DNA of 32,470 nt from Actinomycetota bacterium (lineage in GTDB: Bacteria; Actinomycetota; Acidimicrobiia; Acidimicrobiales; AC-35), in NCBI GenBank assembly GCA_005884125.1, contig VAXP01000117.1, forward strand, positions 80,907 to 113,376. The letters run 5' to 3'. The position numbers and the translations under genes were made by a program. The notes under the pieces are model-generated. The model was not told where the DNA came from. It saw only the letters and a program-made list of their open reading frames with translations, and did not search any database. This document shows, one piece after another, positions 14,893 through 23,537 of the stretch (position 1 is the first letter of the stretch; each line of letters opens with the position of its first letter).

Positions 14893-16869
14893 GTGAAGGC
14901 CGAGGACCTTTACCGCATCCCGTTCATATCCGACGCGCAGATGTCTCCCGACGGCCGGCGGGTGGCGTTCGTGGTCACCCAGGCCGACAAGGGCGCCGAC
15001 GAGAACCGGTCCCGCATCTGGGTGGTGGGCACGGACGGCGATGCGGAGCCCCGGACGCTGACCGCCGGCCCGGCCGACTCCCAGCCCCGGTGGTCGCCCG
15101 ACGGCAGGTGGCTGGCCTTCGTCGCCACGCGATCCGATCACGACGCCCCCCAGCTCTGGGTGCTTCCGTCCGACGGCGGTGAGGCGCGGCGCCTCACCGC
15201 ACTGGGTGGCGGCGCGGGGCGCCCGTCGTGGAGCCCGGACGGGCGCCGGCTGGCTCTCGTATCGCGTTCCTCACCCACCGACGGCCAGGGAGTCGAGGGA
15301 CAGGAGGGGGGTGGGCCCCCGCCGCACGAGCCCTACGTCATACGCCGCCAGGGGTGGAAGGCGGACGGGGTGGGCTGGCTGCGCCGTCTCCCTCACCTTT
15401 TCGTCGTCGACGCCGACGGCGGGGAACCCCGAAAGCTGACCGGCAGGGACTCCGTGGTCACCTCCATCGCGTGGTCGCCGGACGGCCGCAGCCTTGCGTT
15501 CTCCGGCTCGCTCGAACCCGATCGCGACCTGGTCCCCTGCAGCCACGTCTACCTCGTGGACGCCTCGCCGGGCACGGGCCCGCCGGCGCCGTCCCGAGTG
15601 ACCGATCACGGGGGGCAGGCGGCCGCCCCCACGTTCACCACCGACGGGCAGACCATCGTCTTCGCAGGCGCCGCCCACCTGGAAGTGGGCCATGCCCGGC
15701 TGTTCGCAGTGCCCGCCTCGGGCGGGGTGCCGCGACCCATAACCACGTCCTTCGACCGCAACGTGATGGTGGGCGCACCGGCTTATCCGGGGGCCGCTCC
15801 CGTCCTCAGCCCCGAAGGCACGAGGGTGCTGTTCTGCGCCCGCGACCGTGGGGTCACCCATGCCTACGCAGTCCCCCTGGAGGGAGGCGAGCCGGAGAAG
15901 TTGATCGGGCGGGCCGACTCCTCCCTGTCGGGACTCAGCCTCGACCGCGCCGGCCGGACGGTGGCGTTCGTCGAGGCCGACCCCGCCACCGCGGGCGAGG
16001 TCGCCGTACTGGACGTGAGCGGGGCCGGCTCCGGACCCCGGCGGCTCACCCGGCTCACCGCCGGGGCGACCGGCGGGTTGGGGAGGGTCGAGGAGCGGAT
16101 GTTCACCGCACCCGACGGCGTCGCCGTCCACGGGTGGGTGGTGCGACCCAGCGCCGGGCACCCGGCCCCGGGCCCCCTCCTCCTCGACGTCCACGGCGGG
16201 CCTCACAACGGGTGGTCGCCGGTGTTCGACGGCATCCACCTCTACCACCACATGCTGGCCGCCCAGGGCTGGACGATCCTGATGATCAACTCGCGAGGCA
16301 GCGACGGGTACGGCGAGGCCTTCTACACCGCCTTGGTCAAGGACGGTTGGGGCCAGGCCGACACCCAGGACTTCCTGTCCGCCGTCGACGCGCTGGTGGC
16401 GGAGGGAACCGCCGACCCGGCCCGCGTCGCGGTCTGCGGCTACAGCTACGGCGGCTTCATGACCGCGTCCCTGACCGCACGCACCGACCGGTTCGCGGCG
16501 GGAGTGGCGGGCGGCGTCGTCGTCGACCTGGCCAGCTGGACGGGCTCCTTCGACATCGGCGAGGTGTGGGCGGTCAACGAGCTGGGCGCCACCGTGGCCG
16601 ACGACCTCGACCGGCTCCTCGCCCAGTCGCCCATTGCCGAGGTCGGCGAGGTGCGGACCCCCACCCTCGTGCTGCAAGGGGCCGAGGACCACCGCTGCCC
16701 CGTCGGGCAGGCGGAGCAGTGGTTCTCGGCGTTGCGCAGCCGGGGTGTCGAGACCGAGCTGGTCCTCTACCCGGGCGGGGGCCACCTGTTCATCCTCAAT
16801 GGGCGCCCGTCGCACCGTGTCGACTACAACCAACGGGTCTTCGACTGGCTGACCCGCCTGGTGCCGTGA
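14893..16869 (+). CDS. S9-family (prolyl oligopeptidase / acylaminoacyl-peptidase type) serine peptidase
   Basis: 658 residues. The N-terminal ~410 residues are a WD40-like beta-propeller with repeated 'SPDGR..AF' blades (SPDGRRVAFVV, SPDGRWLAFVA, SPDGRRLALVS, SPDGRSLAFSG). The C-terminal alpha/beta-hydrolase domain carries the triad Ser518 in GYSYGG, Asp599 in GAEDHRCPV and His631 in GGGHLF. This is the S9C layout, which removes N-acyl amino acids or cuts short peptides in the cytoplasm; no signal peptide is present. GTG at 14893 fits the start of the conserved 'xxEDLYRIPFISDAQMSPDG' segment. The stop overlaps the start of the MlrC-like gene as GTGA, so the two are translationally coupled and probably act on the same peptides. 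Confidence 0.92.
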   Translation: MKAEDLYRIPFISDAQMSPDGRRVAFVVTQADKGADENRSRIWVVGTDGDAEPRTLTAGPADSQPRWSPDGRWLAFVATRSDHDAPQLWVLPSDGGEARRLTALGGGAGRPSWSPDGRRLALVSRSSPTDGQGVEGQEGGGPPPHEPYVIRRQGWKADGVGWLRRLPHLFVVDADGGEPRKLTGRDSVVTSIAWSPDGRSLAFSGSLEPDRDLVPCSHVYLVDASPGTGPPAPSRVTDHGGQAAAPTFTTDGQTIVFAGAAHLEVGHARLFAVPASGGVPRPITTSFDRNVMVGAPAYPGAAPVLSPEGTRVLFCARDRGVTHAYAVPLEGGEPEKLIGRADSSLSGLSLDRAGRTVAFVEADPATAGEVAVLDVSGAGSGPRRLTRLTAGATGGLGRVEERMFTAPDGVAVHGWVVRPSAGHPAPGPLLLDVHGGPHNGWSPVFDGIHLYHHMLAAQGWTILMINSRGSDGYGEAFYTALVKDGWGQADTQDFLSAVDALVAEGTADPARVAVCGYSYGGFMTASLTARTDRFAAGVAGGVVVDLASWTGSFDIGEVWAVNELGATVADDLDRLLAQSPIAEVGEVRTPTLVLQGAEDHRCPVGQAEQWFSALRSRGVETELVLYPGGGHLFILNGRPSHRVDYNQRVFDWLTRLVP

Positions 16870-18341
16870 GGATCGCAGTCGCCGGCCTGAGCCACGAGAC
16901 CAACACCTACGCCGTGGCCAGCACGGGAATGACCACGGAGGAGCGGTTCCTGGCCCTGACCGGCGAGGCCATCCGGGAGCGCTTCACCGGGACGGGCTGG
17001 GCCGTCGGCGGAATTCTCGACGAGTGTGCCCGGCGAGAAGACGACGCCGTCCCGGCGTTCTTCGCTTGGGCCGAGCCGTCGGGCACCATCGACTCCGCCG
17101 CCTACGCCGCACTGAAGGAACACCTCCTGCAGGCCCTGCGGGCGGCCATGCCCGTTGACGCCGTGGCGCTCGAGCTGCACGGCGCCGGGGTCGTCGAAGG
17201 GATCGACGACCTCGAGGCCGACCTCGGCGGGGCCATCCGCCGCCTGGTGGGGCCGGATGTACCCATCGCCGCCACCCTCGACCTCCACGGCAACGCCACA
17301 CCGGCCATGGCCGACGCGTACGATCTGCTGCTCGGGTGTCACCTGTACCCCCACACGGACCTCTACGACCGGGGCGTCGAGGCCGTCGAGCTGCTGCACC
17401 GGGTCGTGGAGGAAGGTCTCCGGCCCGTCGTACACGTCGAGCAGCTGCCCATTCTCCTGCCTCCCTCCACGACCGACGGGGACTCGCCCGCGACGCGGGC
17501 CAACCAGGTCTGCGCCCAGCTGGAGGCCCGGCCCGGCGTCATCGACTGCACGCTCATGCACGGCTTTCCGTTCACGGACGTCCCCGACACGGGCTCGTCG
17601 ATCATCGCCATCGCCGACGGCGACCGCGGCCTGGCCTCGGCGGTGGGGACGGAAGCGGCCAGGTGGGTGTGGGCTCATCGGGAGGACTTCCGCATCGAGA
17701 ACGACACGCCTGAGTCCGCCGTCCGGCGGGCAGCCAACGCCACCAGCTTCCCCGTGGTCGTCAACGAGCCCTCCGACAATCCCGGGGGTGGCAGCCCGGG
17801 CGACGGGACCCATCTCCTGCGGGCCATGCTCGCCGCCGGCTTGAGCCGGGCGTGCTTCGGCTTCATCTCCGACCCGGAGGTCGTCCAGGCGGCCATCGGC
17901 AGCGGGGTCGGTACCAGGGTCAAGGTGAACCTGGGCGCAAAGCACGACGACCTCCATGGCCTCCCCATCCCGGTCGAGGGTCTGGTGAGGTGCATCACCG
18001 ATGGTCGGTTCGTCCTGCGGGCCATGCTCTCCGGTCTCGAGCTCGATCTCGGTCCCAGCTGCCGGCTGACCGTCGACGACGTCGACATCGTGGTGACGTC
18101 CAAGCCCTTCCAGACCATCGATCCGGAGGTCTTCCTCCTCCACGGCATCGACGTGTCCCGCTACAAGGTCATCGGGCTGAAGTCCTCCCAGCACTTCCGA
18201 GCTGGCTTTCGGGACCTCGCCAGCCTCATCGTCACCGCCGACAGCCCCGGGCTCACCACCAACCGGGTGGACGTGTTCGAACACGTCCGGGCGCGCCGGC
18301 CCCTGTGGCCGATCAGCCCGGAGGCCCGGTACGTCGGTTAG
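16866..18341 (+). CDS. M81-family metallopeptidase, MlrC-like (microcystinase C family)
   Basis: 491 residues from the GTG overlapping the S9 stop; the frame stays open far upstream, but that is antisense-type filler inside the peptidase gene. Family hallmarks are the N-terminal GLSHETNTYA, a central LDLHGNATP with candidate zinc ligands Asp139 and His141, LYPHTDLYDRG with His163 exactly 22 residues later, and SDNPGGGSPGDGT at the start of the C-terminal domain. MlrC, the characterised member, is a zinc enzyme that cuts linearised microcystin fragments beside a D-residue or the unusual acid Adda; most relatives have unknown substrates. Coupling to an S9 peptidase suggests a two-step breakdown of modified or D-residue-containing peptides. 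Microcystin itself is not implied. Confidence 0.88.
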   Translation: MRIAVAGLSHETNTYAVASTGMTTEERFLALTGEAIRERFTGTGWAVGGILDECARREDDAVPAFFAWAEPSGTIDSAAYAALKEHLLQALRAAMPVDAVALELHGAGVVEGIDDLEADLGGAIRRLVGPDVPIAATLDLHGNATPAMADAYDLLLGCHLYPHTDLYDRGVEAVELLHRVVEEGLRPVVHVEQLPILLPPSTTDGDSPATRANQVCAQLEARPGVIDCTLMHGFPFTDVPDTGSSIIAIADGDRGLASAVGTEAARWVWAHREDFRIENDTPESAVRRAANATSFPVVVNEPSDNPGGGSPGDGTHLLRAMLAAGLSRACFGFISDPEVVQAAIGSGVGTRVKVNLGAKHDDLHGLPIPVEGLVRCITDGRFVLRAMLSGLELDLGPSCRLTVDDVDIVVTSKPFQTIDPEVFLLHGIDVSRYKVIGLKSSQHFRAGFRDLASLIVTADSPGLTTNRVDVFEHVRARRPLWPISPEARYVG

Positions 18342-18368
18342 CGGGCTCCGGTCAGCGGCGCAGGCTGC

Positions 18369-19883
18369 TCACAGGGAGAAGGCAGCGCTCGTGTACTCGA
18401 ACCTCCCCCGGACGAACGCGAACAGGCGGCCGGCCCCCGCCCCCACCCGGCCTTCGGAGATCCGCGTGCGCCCGTCGACCGTGGACGCCGAGACGTAGCG
18501 CGGGCCTACGTTGCCCAAGGCCCGCATGATGGAGGCGGCCGTGGCGTCTCCGGCTGTAGCCCGCAGCAACGAGTCGTAAAGGGTGAAGGTGTCACACGGG
18601 CCGTAGACGTAGGTGTAGTCGGCGTTCGTCACGGGATGGATGCCCGCGGCGCGCATCCGGTCGAGGCACTGCTTTCCTGTCGTCGTGGGTGGCGCCTGCG
18701 CTGGGTCGGCCGTGTCCACATCAGGGAGCCAGCCGACTCCTTGCATGTTGGCGAGCTGGTCGGCGGGGGCGTTCAGGGCCAACACCGTAGGAGCAGTGAC
18801 CGACGACAGGGCGTAGCCGGGGAAGTAGCGCTGCCCATCGGCCCCCTCCGAGAACAGGTACACCAGGTTGGCCTCAGCGGCCTGAGACACAACCATCACG
18901 CGATCCACCAGGCTCTGACGAAATTGGAGTACGGCGTCCTGCAGGCCGGACGCTTCGTTGCCAACATCCTGGAGAGACTGGAAGCACCGCACTTGATAGG
19001 TCGACGCTACGGTCAGCCCGGCGCGCTGCACCGCCGGTGCGAGGCCGTTCCTGTAGACACGCTGATCGACGGGGCAGTCTTCGATGACCACGCCGATCCG
19101 GTTGCGCGCCAGGAGGAAGCCCGCGGCCGCCAGATGATCGACGACCGCGGCCAGGCGCGCCTCGCCGAGCAAGGTCACCGGTGTGATGAGCAGGGGAAAG
19201 CGCCCTGCGTCTTCCCGGTCGGGAGCCTCCCATCCCCCGCTGACCACGGGAACGCCGGCCTTCGAGAGGCACGTGAGGAGGTTCTCGCTGTAGTAGCCGA
19301 CGTTGCTGAGCACCGCGGCAACGTGATGGTCCTGGGTGAAGGCAGCGCAGGCGGCCTGGGTCTGCGACTCGTAGTCGTTCGAAGCGGAGTGCATCTCGGC
19401 GTACACCGGCTCGATACGGCGTCCCCCGACGCCGCCACTCGCGTTGTAGCTCTGGACGAAGGCCTGCACGACATCCTTCAGCGAGAACCCGTTTCCGTTG
19501 TTGATGCCGGCGCTCTGGGCGCCGTCGTTGACGGCGTAGAGCAGACCCAGCTGGATGGGCGCGTGGCTGCCACCTACCGCGTCCTGCGCTGCGCCGGCCG
19601 GCCCCTGAGCGCCCGCGGATGGCGTTGCCGTCCTCGAGGCTCCCGAGCCGGCGCCGACTGCTGCTGGCGGCGACTGTCCCGGAGCACTGGAGGCGCCTGA
19701 AGCGGCTGGCGACTCAGGCGCCGAGAGCCCATGGCCGCCGGGAGCGCCCTGTGCCTGCGGAGTGTTCTCCGAGCTCGAGGCGAACCGAGAGGCCGGCACC
19801 GTGCTCCCGCACGCGACCGTCACCGACGTCGTCGCCAGTGCAACAAGGCATATCGCGCCTCGGACCTCTCTAGCGCTGAGCAC
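18369..19883 (-). CDS. Substrate-binding lipoprotein of the Leu/Ile/Val fold, LP3
   Basis: 504 residues from the GTG at 19883, which has GGGAGGG 4 bases upstream; an alternative start 8 codons earlier is less likely. Signal peptide ending TSVTVAC with lipobox Cys25, then ~90 residues of Ala/Gly/Ser/Pro-rich linker. Shared family motifs are GGVGGR, FTQDHHV, VDRVMVVSQ, QRYFPGYALSS and GWLPDVD. It lacks the C-terminal Cys-x-Cys pair found in LP1, LP2 and LP4, ending RGRFEYTSAAFSL instead. The gene overlaps the TetR gene upstream by 14 bases, so regulator and lipoprotein form one operon controlled by the GATAAC operator. It converges with the MlrC-like gene. Confidence 0.85.
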   Translation of the reverse strand: MLSAREVRGAICLVALATTSVTVACGSTVPASRFASSSENTPQAQGAPGGHGLSAPESPAASGASSAPGQSPPAAVGAGSGASRTATPSAGAQGPAGAAQDAVGGSHAPIQLGLLYAVNDGAQSAGINNGNGFSLKDVVQAFVQSYNASGGVGGRRIEPVYAEMHSASNDYESQTQAACAAFTQDHHVAAVLSNVGYYSENLLTCLSKAGVPVVSGGWEAPDREDAGRFPLLITPVTLLGEARLAAVVDHLAAAGFLLARNRIGVVIEDCPVDQRVYRNGLAPAVQRAGLTVASTYQVRCFQSLQDVGNEASGLQDAVLQFRQSLVDRVMVVSQAAEANLVYLFSEGADGQRYFPGYALSSVTAPTVLALNAPADQLANMQGVGWLPDVDTADPAQAPPTTTGKQCLDRMRAAGIHPVTNADYTYVYGPCDTFTLYDSLLRATAGDATAASIMRALGNVGPRYVSASTVDGRTRISEGRVGAGAGRLFAFVRGRFEYTSAAFSL

Positions 19884-20565
19884 GCGCCCTCCCGCCCCCC
19901 CGTGCACCGGCGGCTGCGGTCGCGTCGGTCGCGTCAGGCATTCCCCGAATACCGGATCGGTCTCCGGTGAGCAGTGAGTTCACGGCGCGGGAGATCGCCG
20001 TCCTGAGGTCCAGCTCGTCGTCGTAGAGCGAGCGAACGGAAAGGCCGTTGACCAAGGCCATGATTTCCCGGCCCACCTCGTGGGCCGCCGGCGGCGGGTC
20101 GACCCCCAGTGCGCGGCACAGGACCGAGACCAGTTCCGCGCCTGCCTGGTCCGCCAGTCGCTGTGCACTCCGCAACCGCTCTCGCAGCTCTGCATGGTGC
20201 CGGGCGTAGCTCAGAAACTCGATCGTGGCGGCCACGTGTGCCCGCCACCGGGCCGGATCGCCGAGGGAGGTGTTGACGACGTCGAGTCTCTCCTCGTCGC
20301 TTCGTGCTGAGTCGAGAGCCGCCCGCACCGCGGCCAGCTGCTCTTGGGCCGTCTCGTCGAGCACGGCCAGAAAGAGGTCGGCCTTGCCGCCGAAGTTCGA
20401 GTAGACCGCGCCGGTCGTGTAGCCCGCCTCTTGGGCGATGGCGTCAACGGTCGCGGCCGCGAATCCGTGTGACAGGAACATCTCCTCGGCGGCGGCGAGC
20501 AGTCGTGCTCGCGTCACCTCCCGGACGCGCCCACCTTGCCCTCGACCGGGTCGTCGCTTCTCCAT
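19870..20565 (-). CDS. TetR-family transcriptional repressor 1
   Basis: 231 residues. Residues ~18-66 are a TetR_N helix-turn-helix: TRARLLAAAEEMFLSHGF, then ATVDAIAQEAGYTTGAVYSNFGGKADLFLAVL. The ligand-binding helices follow, and the last ~25 residues are an Ala/Gly/Arg-rich tail. ATG at 20565. A consensus-like minus-strand promoter and a perfect palindrome lie directly upstream, indicating autorepression. It is co-transcribed with LP3 and divergent from threonine dehydratase, so its ligand may be related to whatever LP3 binds or the dehydratase consumes. Confidence 0.9.
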   Translation of the reverse strand: MEKRRPGRGQGGRVREVTRARLLAAAEEMFLSHGFAAATVDAIAQEAGYTTGAVYSNFGGKADLFLAVLDETAQEQLAAVRAALDSARSDEERLDVVNTSLGDPARWRAHVAATIEFLSYARHHAELRERLRSAQRLADQAGAELVSVLCRALGVDPPPAAHEVGREIMALVNGLSVRSLYDDELDLRTAISRAVNSLLTGDRSGIRGMPDATDATAAAGARGGGRARAQR

Positions 20566-20579
20566 GCCCCAGCACCCTT

Positions 20580-20594
20580 GATAACGGTGTTATC
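20580..20594. promoter_or_regulatory. Operator of TetR repressor 1
   Basis: GATAAC-ggt-GTTATC is a perfect 6-3-6 inverted repeat, AT-richer than its surroundings, centred ~22 bases upstream of the TetR start codon and just downstream of its promoter. Position and form fit an autoregulatory TetR operator. Confidence 0.7.
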
Positions 20595-20602
20595 GGATAT
20601 CG

Positions 20603-20631
20603 ACATTATGCAGACCGGTGCCGGTGGTCAA
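20603..20631 (-). promoter_or_regulatory. Promoter of the TetR1-LP3 operon
   Basis: On the minus strand, TTGACC (20631-20626), a 17-base spacer and TAATGT (20608-20603). The predicted transcription start near 20597 falls 2-3 bases before the palindrome at 20594-20580, so bound repressor would block the start site. Confidence 0.6.
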
Positions 20632-20761
20632 GGCCGGGCGCGGACTCGCCCTGCGGCCGCCGCGATCCCCTCGCAGCCAAGGGCCAGCACCTTGTACCGA
20701 CCCACCAAGGAGCCACCGCGGGTTGGGCGGACCACCCCAACAACGCCGCGGGCCGGGGTCG

Positions 20762-20767
20762 TACTCT
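20762..20767 (+). promoter_or_regulatory. Candidate -10 of the threonine dehydratase gene (leaderless start)
   Basis: TACTCT (TAnnnT) ends 6 bases before the ATG at 20774, and no Shine-Dalgarno sequence is present. This is the geometry of leaderless genes in mycobacteria and relatives. No clear -35 is visible. Confidence 0.4.
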
Positions 20768-20773
20768 CCGGCG

Positions 20774-22015
20774 ATGGCGGAGCACGCCGTGAGCACGGGG
20801 AGGGCGACGTCGATCACCATCGACGACGTCCGCGCTGCGGCCGACGCCATAGACGGCGCGGTTGCCCACACGCCGACTGTGCACTCCCGCACCCTGTCCG
20901 CCATCACCGGCGCGGACATCTGGCTCAAGCTCGAGAACCTCCAGTTCACCGCCTCGTTCAAGGAGCGCGGCGCCCTCAACCGGATCCTTCGCCTCACTCC
21001 GGAGGAACGGGCGCGGGGGGTGGTCGCCGTCTCGGCCGGCAACCACGCCCAGGGCGTCGCCTACCACGCGTCCCGCCTCGGGGTGCCAGCCACCATCGTC
21101 ATGCCGCGGGCCACCCCCAACGTCAAGGTGGCCAACGTCGAGGCCTTGGGTGCGACCGTCGTCCTGGAGGGGACGTCTTACGCCGAGGCGGAGAAGGCGG
21201 CGCTCGCTCTCGGCGAGAAGCGGGGGCTGGCATGGGTGGCCCCCTTCGACGATCCCGACGTGATCGCAGGCCAGGGCACGGTGGGACTCGAGCTGCTAGG
21301 GGACGTCGACGGGCTCGACGCCGTCATCCTGCCCGTCGGAGGTGGCGGGCTGATCGCCGGGGTGGCCATCGCCGTCGCCGCCCTGGCTCCCACGACCGAG
21401 GCGTTCGGCGTCGAGTCGGAGCGCTATCCGTGCATGGCCAACGCCCTCCGTGGGAGCGGGGAGGTGCCCGGGGGGGCGACGATCGCTGAAGGCATAGCCG
21501 TGGCGAGCGCGGGGCGGCTCACCGTGCCCATAGTGCGGGCGCACGGGGTGCACGTGGTGTCCGTCAGCGAGGCGGCGCTCGAACAGGCGGTGGCGCTGTT
21601 CCTGGAGATCGAGAAGACGGTGGTGGAAGGCGCGGGAGCGGCGGGCCTGGCGGCCGTGCTGTCCGACCGCCAGCGCTTCGCCGGCCGGCGCGTCGGCATC
21701 GTCGTGACCGGGGGCAACATCGACCTGCGCCTGCTGGCCGAGGTGATCATGCGCAGCCTGGTGCGCTCGGGAAGGCTGAACCGGCTGTCGATCGGGGTTC
21801 CCGACGTGCCCGGCGCCCTGGCCGAGGTGGCCTCCATCCTGGGCCGGGAAGGGGCAAACATCGTCGAGGTTCTGCACCAGCGCATGTTCTCCGACCTCGA
21901 CGTCAAGACCGCCTCGCTCGAGATCGCCGTCGAAACCCGCGATCGGGACCAGCTCGAGCGGGCCGTCACCGCCCTCCGGGACCTCGGGTACCACGTGACC
22001 AGACCCGGGCCCTGA
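20774..22015 (+). CDS. ilvA: Threonine dehydratase (PLP-dependent, single C-terminal ACT domain)
   Basis: 413 residues from the ATG at 20774. The PLP lysine is Lys63 in ASFKERGA, the cofactor loop is SAGNHAQGVAY and the phosphate-binding loop is VGGGGLIAG. The catalytic domain is followed by one ACT domain (about 335-410: IGVPDVPGALAEVASILGREG). This corresponds to the short, one-ACT form of threonine ammonia-lyase rather than the two-ACT biosynthetic IlvA. It deaminates threonine and serine to 2-ketobutyrate or pyruvate; some relatives also racemise serine or deaminate other hydroxy-amino acids. It is divergent from TetR1-LP3. The gene symbol follows common annotation usage and could equally be tdcB-like. 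Confidence 0.9.
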   Translation: MAEHAVSTGRATSITIDDVRAAADAIDGAVAHTPTVHSRTLSAITGADIWLKLENLQFTASFKERGALNRILRLTPEERARGVVAVSAGNHAQGVAYHASRLGVPATIVMPRATPNVKVANVEALGATVVLEGTSYAEAEKAALALGEKRGLAWVAPFDDPDVIAGQGTVGLELLGDVDGLDAVILPVGGGGLIAGVAIAVAALAPTTEAFGVESERYPCMANALRGSGEVPGGATIAEGIAVASAGRLTVPIVRAHGVHVVSVSEAALEQAVALFLEIEKTVVEGAGAAGLAAVLSDRQRFAGRRVGIVVTGGNIDLRLLAEVIMRSLVRSGRLNRLSIGVPDVPGALAEVASILGREGANIVEVLHQRMFSDLDVKTASLEIAVETRDRDQLERAVTALRDLGYHVTRPGP

Positions 22016-22031
22016 CCAGGCGCGCTGCGCC

Positions 22032-23537
22032 TCAGGACGCCGCTCGGAACCGCAACCCGTGGGCGCGGAGCAGGTTGAGCTCGATCCAGGAGTCGTCCTC
22101 GCCCGAGTGGTGGTGCACGACGAGATCGAGAGGCAGTCCGAGGACCTGGTACTGGCCCCGCCAGATGTTGCGGGCCACAGGTTGCAGCGGGACGTTGGTG
22201 TCGCGGATGGCGATGGCGTCGTGATCGACCTGGACGGTGAGCTCGAGCTCGTCGTTGGTGAAGTCGCCCACGGGTAGGTGCTCGGATGCCTCCTCCGCAA
22301 CGAGCGTAAACCGCTCCGGGGGCATCCACTGGTTCTGGATCGTCAGGCTGTCCCCGTTGACGTGGACCCGGGCTCCGCCCGGGAGGGCGGGGGTGGGGGG
22401 TGAGGTCAGGGAGACGGCCAGCGCGCCACCTCCGGTGGAGACGAGCGCCTTGTCGCCAGAGTGGCGCACGCGGACCACCGACCGCCGGTCATCGCTGAGG
22501 TAGGTGACGGGGCCGGGTGCGTCCTGAGGCTCGGCCACCGACCCGGCGGGGTCGTCCATGGCGATCGCGGCCGCCCGCCGGGCCAGGGTGACGGCGGGCA
22601 CGGCCGAAGTGCAGGCCAGGCACACCACCGAAAGCCCGGCCGACGGGACGACCAAGGCCTCCGCTGCCCAGCCCGGGAGGAAGCCGGAGTGGGCGTAGGC
22701 CCGGCGCCCGCCCAGCTCCTCCCAAGCCAGCCCGTAGCCGTAGCGGTGGTGGTCCCCGGTGACGAGCGGGCGGTTGACGGCAAGCCCGGCCAGCAGCCCG
22801 GGCCGGGCGATGAGCTCCCCATGCCAGCGGGCCAGGTCCCGGGCGGTGGCGGTGAGGCCGGAGGGGCCCGGGACCATGAAGGGCGTGGGGCGTCGTAGCC
22901 AGCCGTCGGGCGCCGGGAGGTAACCGGGGTAACCAGAGCCGTCCGCGAAGGCGGTGCTCCTCATGCCCAGTGGACCGAAGAACCGGTGGTGGGCCACCTG
23001 GCTGAGGGGCATGCCCACGGCGGCCTCGACGACGGCTGCGAGCAGGATGTAGTTGGAGTTCGAATAGCTGTGCCGGCTTCCCGGTGGGAACTGCAGGCAG
23101 CGCTGGCGCCCGATCAGGGCTCGCACGCGATCGGGGTTGCCGAGGTGCCGCTCCGGCAGGCCCGCGAGCGCGGCCAGGGCGTAGACGTCGCGCACCCCGC
23201 TGGTGTGGTGGACCAAGTGGTGGAGCGCGAGGTCGCCGAGGGCGGGCGACAGCTCTGGGAGCCATCGGCCGACCCGCTGGTCGGGGTGAAGGACCCCGTC
23301 ATTCACCAGCTCAGCGACCACGGCACCCGTGAACTGCTTGGCCACCGATGCCACGTACATGGGTACGTCGTCGCCTACTGGCCGAGCGCGCCCTATGTCG
23401 GCCAGGCCCCGCGCCGCCATGGCGACGGGCTCGTCGTCCACGGTGACCCGAAGGACGCACCCCGGTCCGCGAGGATCGACGTCGGCCAGCAGGCCATCGA
23501 GCGCGACCTCCATGGCCGCCCCGGACAACGACGTCAC
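22032..23537 (-). CDS. S12-family serine hydrolase 3
   Basis: 501 residues. Motifs: S64-V-A-K67 (SxxK), YSNSNY (YxN) and HSGFLPG as the third element. Catalytic fold ~10-340, then a long C-terminal beta-rich region (~345-501) with paired W/F-rich strands. No signal peptide. It is more distant from hydrolases 1 and 2 than those are from each other. GTG at 23537 overlaps the stop of the TetR gene (GTGA), so regulator and hydrolase are translated together; an in-frame ATG at 23513 is an alternative. Likely an intracellular esterase, amidase or D-peptidase; substrate unknown. It converges with threonine dehydratase. Confidence 0.86.
   Translation of the reverse strand: MTSLSGAAMEVALDGLLADVDPRGPGCVLRVTVDDEPVAMAARGLADIGRARPVGDDVPMYVASVAKQFTGAVVAELVNDGVLHPDQRVGRWLPELSPALGDLALHHLVHHTSGVRDVYALAALAGLPERHLGNPDRVRALIGRQRCLQFPPGSRHSYSNSNYILLAAVVEAAVGMPLSQVAHHRFFGPLGMRSTAFADGSGYPGYLPAPDGWLRRPTPFMVPGPSGLTATARDLARWHGELIARPGLLAGLAVNRPLVTGDHHRYGYGLAWEELGGRRAYAHSGFLPGWAAEALVVPSAGLSVVCLACTSAVPAVTLARRAAAIAMDDPAGSVAEPQDAPGPVTYLSDDRRSVVRVRHSGDKALVSTGGGALAVSLTSPPTPALPGGARVHVNGDSLTIQNQWMPPERFTLVAEEASEHLPVGDFTNDELELTVQVDHDAIAIRDTNVPLQPVARNIWRGQYQVLGLPLDLVVHHHSGEDDSWIELNLLRAHGLRFRAAS

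Noticed and set aside
15228-16865. N-terminal extension of the MlrC-like frame through the S9 peptidase gene
   Set aside because: The extension is Arg/Pro-rich and out of frame with the peptidase; the family begins at the GTG overlapping the S9 stop.
15271-18284. Two long minus-strand frames (15271-16833 and 16824-18284) opposite the S9 and MlrC genes
   Set aside because: They mirror the codon structure of the real genes and translate to Gly/Arg/Val-rich filler.
16866-18341. Microcystin degradation gene cluster
   Set aside because: Only the MlrC-like gene is present; no MlrA, MlrB or MlrD homologue is visible, and M81 proteins occur widely outside toxin degraders.
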